64,000 nt of DNA from Lampris incognitus (Eukaryota; Chordata; Actinopteri; Lampriformes; Lampridae). This document shows, piece by piece, positions 47,491 to 59,175 of the stretch. The stretch covers positions 4,378,409-4,442,408 of the forward strand of contig NC_079221.1 in NCBI RefSeq assembly GCF_029633865.1, given 5' to 3'. The stretch's first letter is position 1; each line of letters opens with the position of its first letter. Both the position numbers and the translations under genes were made by a program. A model generated the notes under the pieces. It saw only the letters and a list, made by a program, of their open reading frames with translations. It made no database searches and had not been told where the DNA came from.

Positions 47491-49165
47491 GAAAGAGAAA
47501 ACTCCAATCGAAAAATGAAGAAGGGAGGCGTGGATTCATGCGATCCATCGGGAGGACTGGAAGACGTGGTCAGAAGAGCAAACATCAAACGTGAAGATTT
47601 GAGGAGAACATCTCATATCTGGTGTGTGTCCCTTTCCCAAACAAATAAGTGTTGTGACTGAACACACGTACGTAAACAGCTCTAAATGTGATACTGTCCT
47701 AGTACAGCAACTGCCAAACCACAGGTTGAGTTGTTAGTGCCCTCCTCAAGTTTGACCACTAGTCCACCAGCTTGCTTGTGTCATGATGTTTGAGGTCATA
47801 ATTTGACCCCAGCCTCGATCTCATAACCGTACAAACAATTCAACTTTTGTTGAATACAAACAATTCAACTATACAAGCAATTAGCCTATGAGGGCTTACC
47901 TTTGATTCGATGAAGCAAATATACACGCTTTCACCCGAAACGAGTAAAACACAAGTTAATACAAAGATGGTATATACACAAGATATCTATGATTCACCAT
48001 CTCCATATTCAAATGTGAGGCTGCACCCTAGATGACACTATGTGGTGCTCTTGTGTGTGTGTGTGTGTGTACATACACACAGGGTGTTGTGATGCGTCTA
48101 GTGCAGCAGTGTGTAGTTGGAGGGAAGGTGCATGTGTTCTTCCAACCCACTTGTGTCCTTCCTGCCCTTAGCTTGCTGCCGCTGGCTAGCCTCTGTGGCC
48201 AATAGGGAAGCATCCTAGCGTGTAAGCCTTCCCTTGCCAGTACATAGCCTCCCCTTCACCAAGACTCCTGCCAGGCCTCCCCGTGGCCACATGTGGTAAC
48301 TGGGGTCTTGTGGCCCCAGGCTAACTTGGCAGGGGGTCTCGGAGCAGCAGTGGGCCCCAGAGATATGGTGTGCAGGCCCACCCTGGTGGACACGCCCTGG
48401 CACCTATCAACCACTGCCCCGCTGCCTTGTGGGTGAGTCTGGAAGACATAAGGCTAAGGGAGCTCACCCCAACAGAAAAGCAAGCTGTGGCGGCACGCTT
48501 CGAGGCGGTTTCCGAAAAACTGGATTTCCGGCAGCCCCCTGCAGTTGTGTGGAGGTGCCGGTCGTCTAGGGACCCCCCTTGCCATCGGAACCATCTCCTC
48601 TACAATCAAGTCATGTGGCGTTGGGAGAAGCGCACCCCCCATGCCACTTTAAAAACCATCTCTGCGCAGGTATCTTCTGCTATCTGAGTCCTCAAAGGAC
48701 CCACAAATAGAAGAAGATGGTCATCATCGGGCACGATGGACAACCAGCAAGAAGGTGCTCTATAGCGCCCCCTTGGCAAGAGTTTCTGTTGTTCGGTGGC
48801 ACAGCGTAGCTGAGACGGCCACAGAAGAATCCTGTCGCTTTTTGCCAGAACTGCTGCCGAGTTGACTGAGCGGAGCCGCCATGGTTTACCCCCCCTGGGT
48901 ACTGACAGCTGGGTAGACTGTGCCCGGGGATTTGAATTCAGAGTGACCTTCTCCTAGCCTTTGCCTAAAGAGGCATCAACCCACAAGGCAGCAGGTGGAT
49001 TTGAAATCAGAGTTCCCTTCTCCTATCCCAATGTGTTGGCTGGACTGGGCACCAGGGGAAGTACCATGCAGGCATGCAGGAGGAGCAGATCTACCAGTAG
49101 GGACGTCGTCCTTAGCCAAAGGGCCCTTGCTGAGGTAAGGCGCTACCCCTCTACAGCCTGCGGTT
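47491..49165. other. Unassigned, probably mobile-element leader sequence
   Basis: No host exon. GC-rich stretch 48180-49160 with no long frame and a (GT)n run at 48049-48072. A small stem AGGCGCTA / TAGCGCCTT lies at 49137-49182. It could be the 5' region of a LINE, but I do not recognise the family. Confidence 0.3.
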
Positions 49166-49169
49166 GCAG

Positions 49170-49488
49170 TTTAGCGCCTTACCCGGGACAGCGGATGGTA
49201 AAAGCAGTCTCGGACCTGTCCAACAACAAAGTAATAATATGTTTCTAAAGACTTGCATGCCTTCATCGATTCTTTGGTAAATATACTTGGTGTGTCTGTG
49301 AGGTATTGAGTCTCGTCCCTCCAGCCGATGTTTGGAGACTTGGTGACATCGCTTGTCCACCGAGCTTCAGCGAGCATGAACAGATCAGGGAGTCGTTCTC
49401 CAGTGCTCAGCTTAAGTTTCGACTCGTAACGCTTTCTGTCTTCCTTGCTCAGACCTTCGACATATTCTGAGATTTCCATTTTCTCCAA
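49170..49488 (-). pseudogene. Fragment resembling the N-terminus of SWIM/YqaJ-type proteins of fish DNA transposons
   Basis: A 105-codon minus-strand frame starts MEKMEISEYVEGLSKEDRKR and contains SIFTKESMKACKSLETYYYF. Multicopy fish proteins that carry a SWIM finger and a YqaJ nuclease, spread with ISL2EU-type transposons, have a similar beginning. It runs out after the first exon-sized block. The match is from memory and needs a search. Confidence 0.4.
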
Positions 49489-50024
49489 TTTCTACCTTCT
49501 CTCCGTTTAATTTGAAGTTTTATACACTTTCACCTGTGAGTTTCATCGGTACGCACGTTGTTTCTCGGCCGTGTTTCGCCACACGTTCTGCACGCGCATC
49601 TTGCTTACAATGCAGCTTTTACGCCACGCGATAAGGGGGTCTTATCTGACAGTTCCTTACTTGAAACTTTAAAAAAATGTCAAAAACAAATCAGTAACTA
49701 AAAAACTTGGAAATTATCATTCTTTTTTAGCCAAAAGTATTTTCTGGCAATTTCTTTTGTTGTTGTTTACAATGTGTTTTTGGTGAATTATTGAGTTTGT
49801 GTGTTCCTATTGCATGTAACCCACTGTTCTCTATGTGCTGCATAACCTGTTTGATATTTTAAAAAAAAGAAAGAAAAGGAAATAAAAAACTTCCTTATTG
49901 GCAAAATCTTTTATAATAGTCAAAATATCAATCTAGGAGAATAATTAATGAGAAAAAAATGTCACCTGTTTCAAGCACTTTGATGATGCTCCCATACCAT
50001 GTTACTCCTACACTGTGGTAGTTT

Positions 50025-50055
<31 letters not shown>

Positions 50056-50279
50056 ATGTAATCACTATCTTCAGTTATATGTATGCATTTCTTTTGATCT
50101 TCCATATTTATTTGTTCGTTTAATAACGCTTTAATTTTTTCTTGTTTTCTGCTGTATTTTTTTTGGTTTTTTGAGCGAGAACGTTGTTGTCCATGAACGT
50201 AACCAGCAGGTGGCGTAAATTGACACTAATGTTTACACGAAGGTGACAAAGGTGAAATGAGGCAACGACATGCCCCGAG

Positions 50280-50740
50280 GTACAGTTGAAAACCTGACAC
50301 TAGGTTGGTCTTTCAAGATACTGTTTAAGGAAGTGTCTTTCAAGATACTGCATAGAATGTATCCGGTAAAGCTTGTGTTAGTAAGAGTCCAGCTAGATAT
50401 TGACTATAAGTGTGGTTTTTGTGGACTAGAAAAAGAGAGTATTACTCATCTGTTCTTCCGGTGTATAGACGAGAATGTTCTGGATTGATGTACAGACTTA
50501 AGATGAATATTGAAATACATATGCTTGATGTAATGCTATATTTTAGTAAAGATAAGATTGGAAATAACATGCTGTATATCATACAACTAGTTATTATTGT
50601 TGGAAAATTCCATATTCATTAAAAAAAAAAAGGTCAGGAACCAAGCCAAATTTCCTGCCCTTTATTAATGAATTTAAACAATATAGCACCATTTTATTTA
50701 ATCTTCAAAACAAACAAAAAAAGCTATAAAGACTTTTAAG
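50280..50740 (+). mobile_element. L1/Tx1-like LINE 3' end
   Basis: Encodes the ORF2 C-terminus in two frames: EVSFKILHRMYPVKLVLVR, the CGFCGLEKESITHLFFRC zinc-type motif, and IGNNMLYIIQLVIIVGKFHI. 3' UTR sequence follows to about 50740. It is severely 5' truncated. Confidence 0.75.
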
Positions 50741-51112
50741 TCCATCCATCCATCCATTATCTTGACCGCTTATCCTGCTCTCAGGGTTGCGCGGTTGCTG
50801 CAGCCAGCAGTCATTGGGCGGCAGGCGGGGAGACACCCTGGACAGGCTGCCAGGCCATCACAGGACCCCACACCCCACACACACCCATTCATTCCTAGGG
50901 ACAATGTAGTACGGCTGATTCACCTGACCTACATGTCTTTGGACTGTGGGAGGAAACCGGAGCCTCCGGAGGAAACCCACGCAGACACGGGGAGAACATG
51001 CAAACTCCACACAGAGGACGACGCCCCAAGGTTGGACTACCCCGGGGCTCGAACCCAGGAGCCTTCTTGCTGTGAGGCGACCGCGCTAACCACTGCACCA
51101 CCATGCTGCCCG
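50741..51112 (-). repeat. tRNA-derived SINE, family B, copy 3
   Basis: Complete: tRNA-like head at the right (minus-strand GGTGGTGCAGTGGTTAGCGC; B-box GGTTCGAGCCC) and a (GGAT)n tail at the left, next to the L1 end. Confidence 0.85.
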
Positions 51113-51752
51113 ACTTTTGAGTTACTAAGAATGAAAAAAATTTTTTTTTGAAAAACTATCCCAGAAAAAAAATCAGGCAGTTCCTCCTTAGGGTAGAAGA
51201 GGCGCAAACTCCCAGTTTATAGGCATTTATAAAGTTACATTCAATTAAGATAAACTTTAGATGTTTAATCCACATTTCCGTTGACTACTTCGGCCTACAG
51301 CTTATGGGGGCACTGAGAGCAATGAACCCGCCCCTCTCTATGGAGAATGTTTCTATGATTTATGCGGTGTTACTGGACTACATCACTATTTTAAACCCAC
51401 CATTTACTGTCGTCTGTACCCGGCCATTAAGAGGAGTTGTTCTGCTTCACTGCTGAAAATGTCATGTAGGTTACACAGGAAACAGTTCGGCCGTGAAGTA
51501 GGGTGTCCCTGTTTTCCAGAGTAGAGGACTTTAATGTCCAGCAGAGGGACACCCCTGCCTATTATTCAATTCGAATCTTATCAGACACATAGGCAGGTCC
51601 ATATTAAAAAAACAAAATACAACACAGAACAACAGCACAAAAATATAGCCAAAAACAGCAGTTCACAAGCCCACAATGATTAAAAGCTATACAGACATTT
51701 GTTCCAATGCTTCCAGAAACCAGAGGAGTACCTGATGTCACTTTGTGTAGGC

Positions 51753-51996
51753 CAGCGTTTCCCAACCCAGTCCTCAAGGAACCCCTATCCTGCAGATGTT
51801 CATTGTAACCCTGAATAGGTAGCCCTGCTTGTACTTACTCAACCAATCATCTCACAGCACTTAATTATGCAAGGTGTGCAACGTCTGACATAATTCCCGG
51901 CTGATTGGTTGAATAACTACAAATGGGTACCTATTCAGGGTTGCAAAGAAAATCTGCAGGATAGGGGGTCCTTGAGGACTGGGTTGGGAAACACTG
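51753..51996. mobile_element. Palindromic hAT MITE with perfect 8-bp duplication
   Basis: Inverted termini CAGCGTTTCCCAACCCAGTC / GACTGGGTTGGGAAACACTG with GTGTAGGC at 51745-51752 and 51997-52004. The inner arms are also mirrored (AACCCTGAATAGGTA / TACCTATTCAGGGTT). Confidence 0.93.
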
Positions 51997-52045
51997 GTGT
52001 AGGCTCAGTTAAGAGCATTAAAATTACATTCTTGGAATCAATTAC

Positions 52046-52277
52046 TCAACAAATAAATTTGTACATAAAATTCCCCAACACAGCATGAAAAGTGGGAACA
52101 TCACGAGCCACAAACATATGACTTGCACTTGTCCATCTTGGAAACGTGAGCAAGAGTCTGAATGCATCATTATACGCTATCTGCAGCTTTTTCATTGTTG
52201 CTTTGCTATAAGTGCACCACAAGTGGGCTGTATAGAGCGGAGTACAGTAGGCCCTAAAAAGAGCAGTTTTAACCTCA
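52046..52277 (-). mobile_element. LINE RT C-terminal segment, left part of a split copy
   Basis: Minus-strand frame reads DEVKTALFRAYCTPLYTAHL and TMKKLQIAYNDAFRLLLTFP, continuing the RT that stops at 55626. The two parts are separated by the hAT-like element, whose target duplication lies exactly at the join. Confidence 0.75.
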
Positions 52278-52584
52278 TCTGTACACAAGGGCGTAGGACA
52301 GAGTTTTATATGAGGGGGGGGGCAAAACCCTGTAAGGGGGGGGGTCCTGGGGCATGCTCCCCCGGAAAAAAAAAGAAAAAACAAACGGTTTTAAACTGCC
52401 ATTTTACAAGTTTTCAGCAATGAAAAACATGTTTCATGGCCATATGATAAGGTATTGATAATAAAGACTATAGAACAGTGCAAGAAAGCAATATGCAACA
52501 AAGCGCAACAAAACATGCATTTGACCTGCCTGCAATGCATACTGCAAATGCTGTGCAGCCTTGTAAGGTCAGGTTGCTGTACTG

Positions 52585-53724
52585 CAGTAGTTCTCAACCT
52601 TTTTGGGGTGCTGGACCCCCTGCGTATTTTTGATCTACCCTGAGGACCCCTCCACCTGATCTTGGGGGAGGGGGGTTGCAATTTGATAGAAACAGTAGAA
52701 ACTGCATTTTAAATTGCATTATAGCATTTATTCACTCTTTGGGGCAAAACTAAGAGCTTTCAGTTGTAACTTAGATATAGTTAACAAAACAGAATTCTTA
52801 GGCAGTAACTTTCAGATATGTGTAACAAAACAGAATATGTATTCAGTAACTTTCAGATATATGTAACAACACAGAATATGTATTCAGTAACTTTCAGATA
52901 TATGTAACAAAACAGAATATGTATTCAGTAACTTTCAGATATATGTAACAACACAGAATATGTATTCAGTAACTTTCAGATATATGTAACAAAACAGAAT
53001 ATGTATTCAGTAACTTTCAGATATATGTAACAAAACAGAATATGTATTCAGTAACTTTCAGATATATGTAACGAAACAGAATATGTATTCAGTAACTTTC
53101 AGATATATGTAACAAAACAGAATATGTATTCAGTAACTTTCAGATATATGTAACAAAACAGAATATGTATTCAGTAACTTTCAGATATATGTAACAAAAC
53201 AGAATATGTATTCAGTAACTTTCAGATATATGTAACAACACAGAATATGTATTCAGTAACTTTCAGATATATGTAACAAAACAGAATATGTATTCAGTAA
53301 CTTTCAGATATATGTAACAAAACAGAATATGTATTCAGTAACTTTCAGATATATGTAACAAAACAGAATATGTATTCAGTAACTTTCAGATATATGTAAC
53401 AAAACAGAATATGTATTCAGTAACTTTCAGATATATGTAACAACAGAATTTTTATGCAGTAACTTTTAACAATGCAAACGGGAGCGAGATCTCTTATTAA
53501 AATACAATAAATTACACTTGTGAAACAGATGTAATTAGAGAAAAAAGTCCTGTTACCCTTTATAGTTTAGGTAGATAAAGGTCTCGGTCACGTTTGAGTA
53601 AAATAATCCTATTTCCATAAATGTCATAGCATCTTTTTTTTTAAAGATCTTTTATTTTCACGGACCCCTTGCAATTACACCACGGACCACTAGGGGTCCG
53701 CGGACCCCCGGTTGAGAAACACTG
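52585..53724 (+). mobile_element. hAT element with 41-bp minisatellite, copy 5 (~16 units)
   Basis: Ends CAGTAGTTCTCAACC...GGTTGAGAAACACTG with the perfect 8-bp duplication CTGTACTG (52577-52584, 53725-53732). It has the longest array of the five (52800-53460). Units are very similar to each other, differing mostly by ACAAAAC versus ACAACAC. Confidence 0.95.
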
Positions 53725-55136
53725 CTGTACTGGATGCAACGTGTTCGCTTCCCATTTTAAGCTCAACTTGCTAGCAAAGTTACCCAACAGCTTAGTAACA
53801 CATTATGGAGTTACCGACGAACGGAAACACAGTACTGTTAAATGAAGGTAAATGCTTTATAAAACATTGTTTTCACAATAAGGCTAATGGACGCCGTTCC
53901 GTCTTACCGTTATAACCTTTAGAGTTTATCTGCATGTGGCTAGCTAGCTAAAGTTAGCCTTCCCGCTCTTTGACTAGCATCGACAGCAGTTAGCAAAAAA
54001 TACACTTACTTAAACTGTAACACGTGTTTCCGCCACAGGCGTCACCCCAACGACATGTTTATCTTGTAAACATGGGTAAGTACACTTTGTTTGGGAGGGA
54101 ATTTACAAACCTGCGAGCGACGACGAACAGAGGAGAATCCATCACCGCCGCCTTGAAAAGTCGCGCGTGCCGCTGCCACGTCACCGCAGTCACGTGTCAG
54201 CGGGCCGCCGCCAGTACCAAAGACATGGGGGGGGTTGTCGTTGTTGTTGTGGTTGTTGTTAATAACTAATACTTTTACATATTGTGGGATGGGAATGACA
54301 CGAATGCTGGCGCATACAGGGAGTATATGTAAAATATTATATATGTAAGGTAGTAATGTAAATCCGCCACAGGGTGGCACTGTTACGCTGTATGTTCCCC
54401 TGGGAATGCCGCAAATGGCGATGTTTGTCCCTTTTGCAACACCGTACCCCTAGTTCTTGTCCCGGGCAAAAGGCTACGTTGATCACATGTGTTTTTGTTT
54501 CTTCTGCCGGAAGGTGAGCAGTGTTACTGGCGGTCTGCATTATCATAAAAATATTGATTTATATCCCACATATTGTCTAACTGTTTATTCTGTGGTGTTA
54601 ATAGACAAGTTTGCTTATAACCTAGTTAAAGTTTGATGTCGAACATTGTATTTGGCAAGAGAAATGTGACAAAAAGTGTTGGCTAGCCTGTTGAGCATTA
54701 GCATGGCATATAAGGCAGGATGCAGTATTATTTGAGCAGATTATCCATGGTTTTTTTGTTTAATTTTATGGGTAATAAGTGCCTTATTTAATTTATAATG
54801 GATGACATTTGCTTTGGTTTTGCCGTAAGGTAGCATATTGATATGAGATGTGTTTATGTGCACATTTGCACTTTTTATTTTAATTTTATTGAGAAAGAAA
54901 AATGTTTTTTTTGTTTCTTCTGCCGGAAGCTGTGAGTATGATGAGGCCAGCGGCCAGCTGATTGATGAGAGGTGAAGTGCAAGCGAGTGCCAATAAAGTG
55001 TCCAGGTCTCAGCCACGATCCCAAGCCTCCGCCTCCTTCCTTTTCCACGCAAACACCATACCACAACAAACACAACGCAGAGTCCCAGGGCGTGTAGGGA
55101 GACGACGGCCGAACGCAAAGTGCGGGTTACATATAC

Positions 55137-55510
55137 TTAGCACAAAAGTAAGGAAATTTGTGTTTGGTAGATTATTTCTTTGTTGTAACAATGCTTCTTG
55201 GCAATAAATCTGATACTGTTGGAAAGCCTGTTTATCTCCCTTTTAAATGGCGCCACATTTGTAAGGATCATGCATTTGTGGGATGAGCAGCAGAGCTGAG
55301 TATGTGGGTTGCGCCCATGAAACATTTGCCAAATCTTCTCTGCCAATGCCAAACAGCTTATTTTGCTGCTGCTGTTGACTCTTGTGTTGAGCTTCTGGTA
55401 CCCCAGGTGCTGACAATCAGGTGCCTGATAGAAGATTTATGCCGAGTAGCATTGTTACAACAAAGAAATAATCTACCAAACACACATTTCCTTACTTTTT
55501 GTGCTAAGTT
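55137..55510. repeat. Inverted repeat (~60-bp arms) inside the hAT-like element
   Basis: CTTAGCACAAAAGTAAGGAA...TTGTAACAATGC at 55137-55194 is mirrored by GCATTGTTACAACAAAG...TTTTTGTGCTAAG at 55447-55509. It encloses about 250 bp. It may be another nested MITE. Confidence 0.8.
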
Positions 55511-55625
55511 TATATTTATGCATATATCTAGTAGTGGCTACTCTTGTTTATGGGGGGGGGGAGACTTTTTCGCTCCCCCACATTGAGGGGGACTTGTCCC
55601 CTCCCCCGTTCCCCTTGTCTGTACA

Positions 55626-55960
55626 CATGCAATCTGCGTGCCAGCATATTGGCTTGTGCAAACAGTTTGCAACACTGGCGCCGCACATCATCATCATCAC
55701 ATAAATCATTCCTGATGATGTGACCCAGATATCTTACTTTGTTCATCACGTTTAGTGCTTGGCCTGCCAAGATGAATGAAGGAACATTTTGCTTCTGATC
55801 CTCCTTGGTTTTAGCAATCATGACAACACTCTTTTCAGAGTTAAATTTAATGTCATGCTGCACACCATTATTGAGCAGACTGAGCAGTTGCTGTAAGCCT
55901 GCACTATAAGGAGACAGGACGACTAAGTCATCAGCGTACATAAAGGCAAAAAACGTAAAG
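55626..55960 (-). mobile_element. LINE RT segment, right part of the split copy
   Basis: Minus strand: MYADDLVVLSPYSAGLQQLL (RT YADD box), KFNSEKSVVMIAKTKEDQK and VRYLGHIIRNDLCDDDDVRR, ending ANMLARRLHV at the hAT duplication. The clade was not assigned. Confidence 0.8.
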
Positions 55961-56429
55961 ACAAAAAGAAAAAAAAGATGGTGGCCAGCAGGAGAAGTTA
56001 TGTGACAAAAACCAACAAAAAAAAAAAACAACAACCCCACAACAACTGAAAAGAAGACATAGCTTCCTCCGACTTAGATAATGGCCCTCAAGTGGGCAAA
56101 TGCAGTTTGGCTGCACTGTATTTGGGAAAGCAAGGTAGTAGACTTAGTGGCCAAGTCAGCACACAGAAAAAAGCCCTAAATCTTTGACATTACACATTGG
56201 GAGGATGAGTGCATGTCAGTTACTGAGGAGGGTAATACATGCATTTTGGGCCTACCATAAAATGTCACGCCGTATAATCATATATCATGCTTTGAGTGGC
56301 TGTTGCAGCTAGAAAAGCGTTATATAAATGCAACCCATCCATGTATCAAGATTTGTCCTTAGGTAATAATCATGAGTCTTCTGCAGGGTGTGGAGCAAGA
56401 TCAAGACTCAGTCGTTGATTGATTGATTC

Positions 56430-57058
56430 ATTCATCATCAGCCGCTTTTCCGGGGTTGGGCTGTGGTGGCAGCAAGCTAAGTAGGGCACTCCAAACGTCT
56501 CTCTCCCCAGCAACGCCCTCCAGCTCCTCCTGGGGATTACCAAGGCGTTCCCAGGCCAGATTGGACATGTAATTCCTCCAGCACGTTCTGGGTCTACCCC
56601 GGGGTCTCCTCCCAGTTGGCCACGCCCGGTAAACCTCCAAAGGCAGGTGCCCAGGAGGCATCCTAATCAGATGCCTGAACCATCTCAACTGGCTCCTTTC
56701 GACACAAAGGAGCAGCGGCTCTACTCCAAGCTCCCTCCGGATGTCCGAGCTCCTCAGCCTATCTCTAAGGCTGAGCCCAGACACCCTACGGAGGAAACTC
56801 ATTTCAGCCGCTTGTATCCGCGATCTCGCCCTTTTGGTCCCTACCCAAAGCTCATGACCATAGGTGAGAGTTGGCATGAAGACTGGTAAATTGAGAGCTT
56901 TGCCTTCCGGCTCAGCTCCTTCTTCACCACAACGGTCCGGTTCAACGTCCGCATTACTGCTGATGCTGGACCAATCCACCTGTCAATCTCCCGCTCCATC
57001 CTACCCTCACTCATGAACAAGAACCCGAGATACTTGAACTCCTTCACTTGAGGCAAGT
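56430..57058 (-). mobile_element. Rex3/RTE-like LINE 3' part
   Basis: Minus-strand RT C-terminus in two adjoining frames: VKEFKYLGFLFMSEGRMERE, then YGHELWVGTKRARSRIQAAE, RSQLRWFRHLIRMPP and GRRPRGRPRTCWRNY. It ends near (TGAT)n at 56418-56435. Truncated, with a frameshift. Confidence 0.8.
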
Positions 57059-57064
57059 CGTTGA

Positions 57065-57455
57065 TGAATTTGTTAAGTGGTTAGCAGTCTTTCCTCCAAA
57101 TCCCAGAGAACAGACACATTTGGGCCTAATCTGGGGCACTTTTGGTACTTACGGCTGGCTCAGTTATGGCACCGGCAACTGTTGTGTGAGCCACATGTGG
57201 CCCAAACTTCATAAGTCGGGCCTGACTTGCGTTACGGCAAGTGTTGTGTGGGCCAAACATGGCTCAAATGTAATGAACCAGACTTGACTTGGGTTACAGC
57301 ACATACTACGCGGGCCAGATATGGCACAGATGTGGCCCAAGTGCGGCTGAGTTGATGCAGCCGCACTCACTCTGAGTCAACGCCGTCATTCAAGGCAAAA
57401 TGTGGGCCGTAAGGTAACTGCAGATGTGGGCCATATTTGGGCCAGAGATTCGTTG
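57065..57455. repeat. Diverged repeat rich in GTGTGGGCCA / TGTGGCCCAAA motifs
   Basis: The same short words recur about every 40-70 bp, like an old, degraded tandem array. I know no coding family for it. Confidence 0.45.
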
Positions 57456-57985
57456 CTATCTGGGATAAATGTAGCTAAGAGCAAAGAAATGTTTATTGAT
57501 TGTCGGTGAAGGCCCTTGCCCCTGCACCGTGTGTGATTAAGGGGGAGCGAGTGGCAGCCGTGCAGCAACACAAATATTTGGGCACTGTCCTAGACAATAA
57601 GCTTAATTTTGATGCAAGTACAGATGCTATTAAGTAAAAAGGCAAATCAACGGTTGCTCTTTTTAAGGAAGTTGCAAAGTTTTAACGTGAAAATGACACT
57701 GATGAAAATGTTTTATCCTTCTTTTAATGAATCTGTCCTTTCTTTTTCTATGATTTGCTGGTTTGAGGAGTCTTAGTCTAAAAATAGGAGCAAACTGGGG
57801 TGAAAAATCGTCAAGCTGTGCCGTAAGATTATTGGTGCTACCGTTAATGGCCTTTAGCACCTGTATGACGTGAGGGTCATGTCAAAGGCACAGAGGTTTA
57901 GTCTACCCAAAGGCAGCACTAATAGATACCGACTGTCCTTTGTTCCATCTGCTATTGTTTTTTTTCAACAAACTATAACCCCCGG
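57456..57985 (+). mobile_element. LINE ORF2 C-terminal fragment
   Basis: Plus-strand pieces in several frames: NVAKSKEMFIDCR, QHKYLGTVLDNKLNFDAS-like, KANQRLLFLRKLQSFNV, PSFNESVLSFSMICWF, LYDVRVMSKAQRFSLPKGS and NRYRLSFVPSAIV. It resembles the LINE end at 21575-22330 and is heavily decayed. Confidence 0.65.
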
Positions 57986-58361
57986 ATGTCACTGCGTCTT
58001 TCTTTTTCCCATCATTCATGGCGACAATGTGGGAGAGAAATATGGATGTTGTGCTGTGTTTGTGTATAATGTATTCATGTATTTGGGATGGACTACTGTC
58101 TGTAAAGCAAATTGTCCCTTTGCACATTGCAAAGTTTTACTCTACTCTACTCTTCTCTACTCTACAACTTTTGTTAAAAAGGTGGTATTTTCTCCAGCTT
58201 CACCAAGGTTTCTGAGCATGATCTGAAGTATAACTGACTGGATGTCAGGACAAAGCATGTGGACTACTATGGAATGGGAAACATTTGGGCAGACTACCAT
58301 TTGGGCAAATAAATTAGTTATTAACATTTAATAAAGTAATTATTAACTACTAGTAAACCCA

Positions 58362-58655
58362 GCGGCAGTCCCAGCAGTCATTGGGTGGCAGGCAGGGATA
58401 CACTCTGGACAGGCCGCCAATCCATCACAGGGCACACACACACACACACAGGACAATTTAGTATGGCCGAGTCACCTGAACTACATGTCTTAGGACTGTG
58501 GGGGGAAACCGGAGCACCCGGAGGAAACCCACGCAGACACAGGGAGAACATGCAAACTCCACACAGAGGATGACCCGGGACGACCCTGGGGTCCGAACCC
58601 AGGACCTTGTTGCTGTGAGGCGACTGCACTAACCACTGCACCACCGTGCCACCCT
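58362..58655 (-). repeat. tRNA-derived SINE, family B, copy 4
   Basis: tRNA-like head at the right (minus-strand GGTGGTGCAGTGGTTAGTGC; GGTTCGGACCC). Includes a (CA)n run near 58434-58450. The body start is missing on the left. Confidence 0.75.
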
Positions 58656-58758
58656 ATTTTTGTATCCTTATCCTTTTTGTTGAACGTACACCAATCTCCC
58701 TCTGTACTAGTAAACCCTTTATTCATAAAGTAAGCAAAGTGGTGCCTGGGATACATAG

Positions 58759-59173
58759 TGTAATGACCACGGATGACTAGACTCGCTAGCCCTTGGCTAT
58801 TGAGTCTGACCCTTTAGTCAACTGGTCAACGTAGTCGCCCGTGGTTCGCGTCCCGCCTGCGGTGGTTCCCGGCTGCCCCCTGAATTCGCTACATTGGTGT
58901 CAGAAGTGGGATGGTGAGACCGTGAGGCCATCGGAAGCGCGTGCGCCCAGAGGCGTGAGAGAGCTGATATGCTGAAGCGCAGGGACGCACTTCCGGAAGG
59001 AGCGGGGTAGTGTAACAACCACGGATGATTAGACTCGCTAGCCCCTGGCCATTGGGTTGGACCCTTTAGTCAACTGGTTAACGTAGTCGCCCGTGGTGCG
59101 GGAGATAAGGGTTCACGATCCGGGTTCACCTCCCACCTGCGGCGGTTCCCGGCTGCCCCCAGAATTCGTTACA
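58759..59173 (+). mobile_element. Miniature LTR element (TRIM-like): LTR - primer site - purine tract - LTR
   Basis: LTR 58759-58893 (TGTAATG...TCGCTACA) and LTR 59011-59173 (TGTAACA...TCGTTACA) enclose 117 bp. That interval begins with a primer-binding-like TTGGTGTCAGAAGTGGGA and ends in a purine-rich GGAAGGAGCGGGG. It has no coding part. The LTRs contain tRNA-like A- and B-box stretches. The layout looks whole for a non-autonomous element, but no flanking duplication was seen. The LTRs differ visibly, so it is an old fossil. Confidence 0.65.
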
Positions 59174-59175
59174 TT

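Larger units (their letters stand above)
52286..55617. mobile_element. 3.3-kb hAT-like element nested in the LINE, with unexplained cargo
   Basis: Starts CAAGGGCGTAGG and ends GTTCCCCTTG. The perfect 8-bp duplication TCTGTACA lies at 52278-52285 and 55618-55625. G-rich subterminal regions occur at both ends. Contents: hAT-minisatellite copy 5, then about 1.8 kb (53725-55530) with a CpG-rich patch and an internal inverted repeat. No transposase was recognised, so it appears non-autonomous. Confidence 0.75.

Noticed and set aside
54024-54269. Small ORF in a CpG-rich patch as a host gene
   Set aside because: It lies inside the nested hAT-like element, has no recognisable domain and ends in a (GTT)n run. 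Kept only as unexplained cargo.
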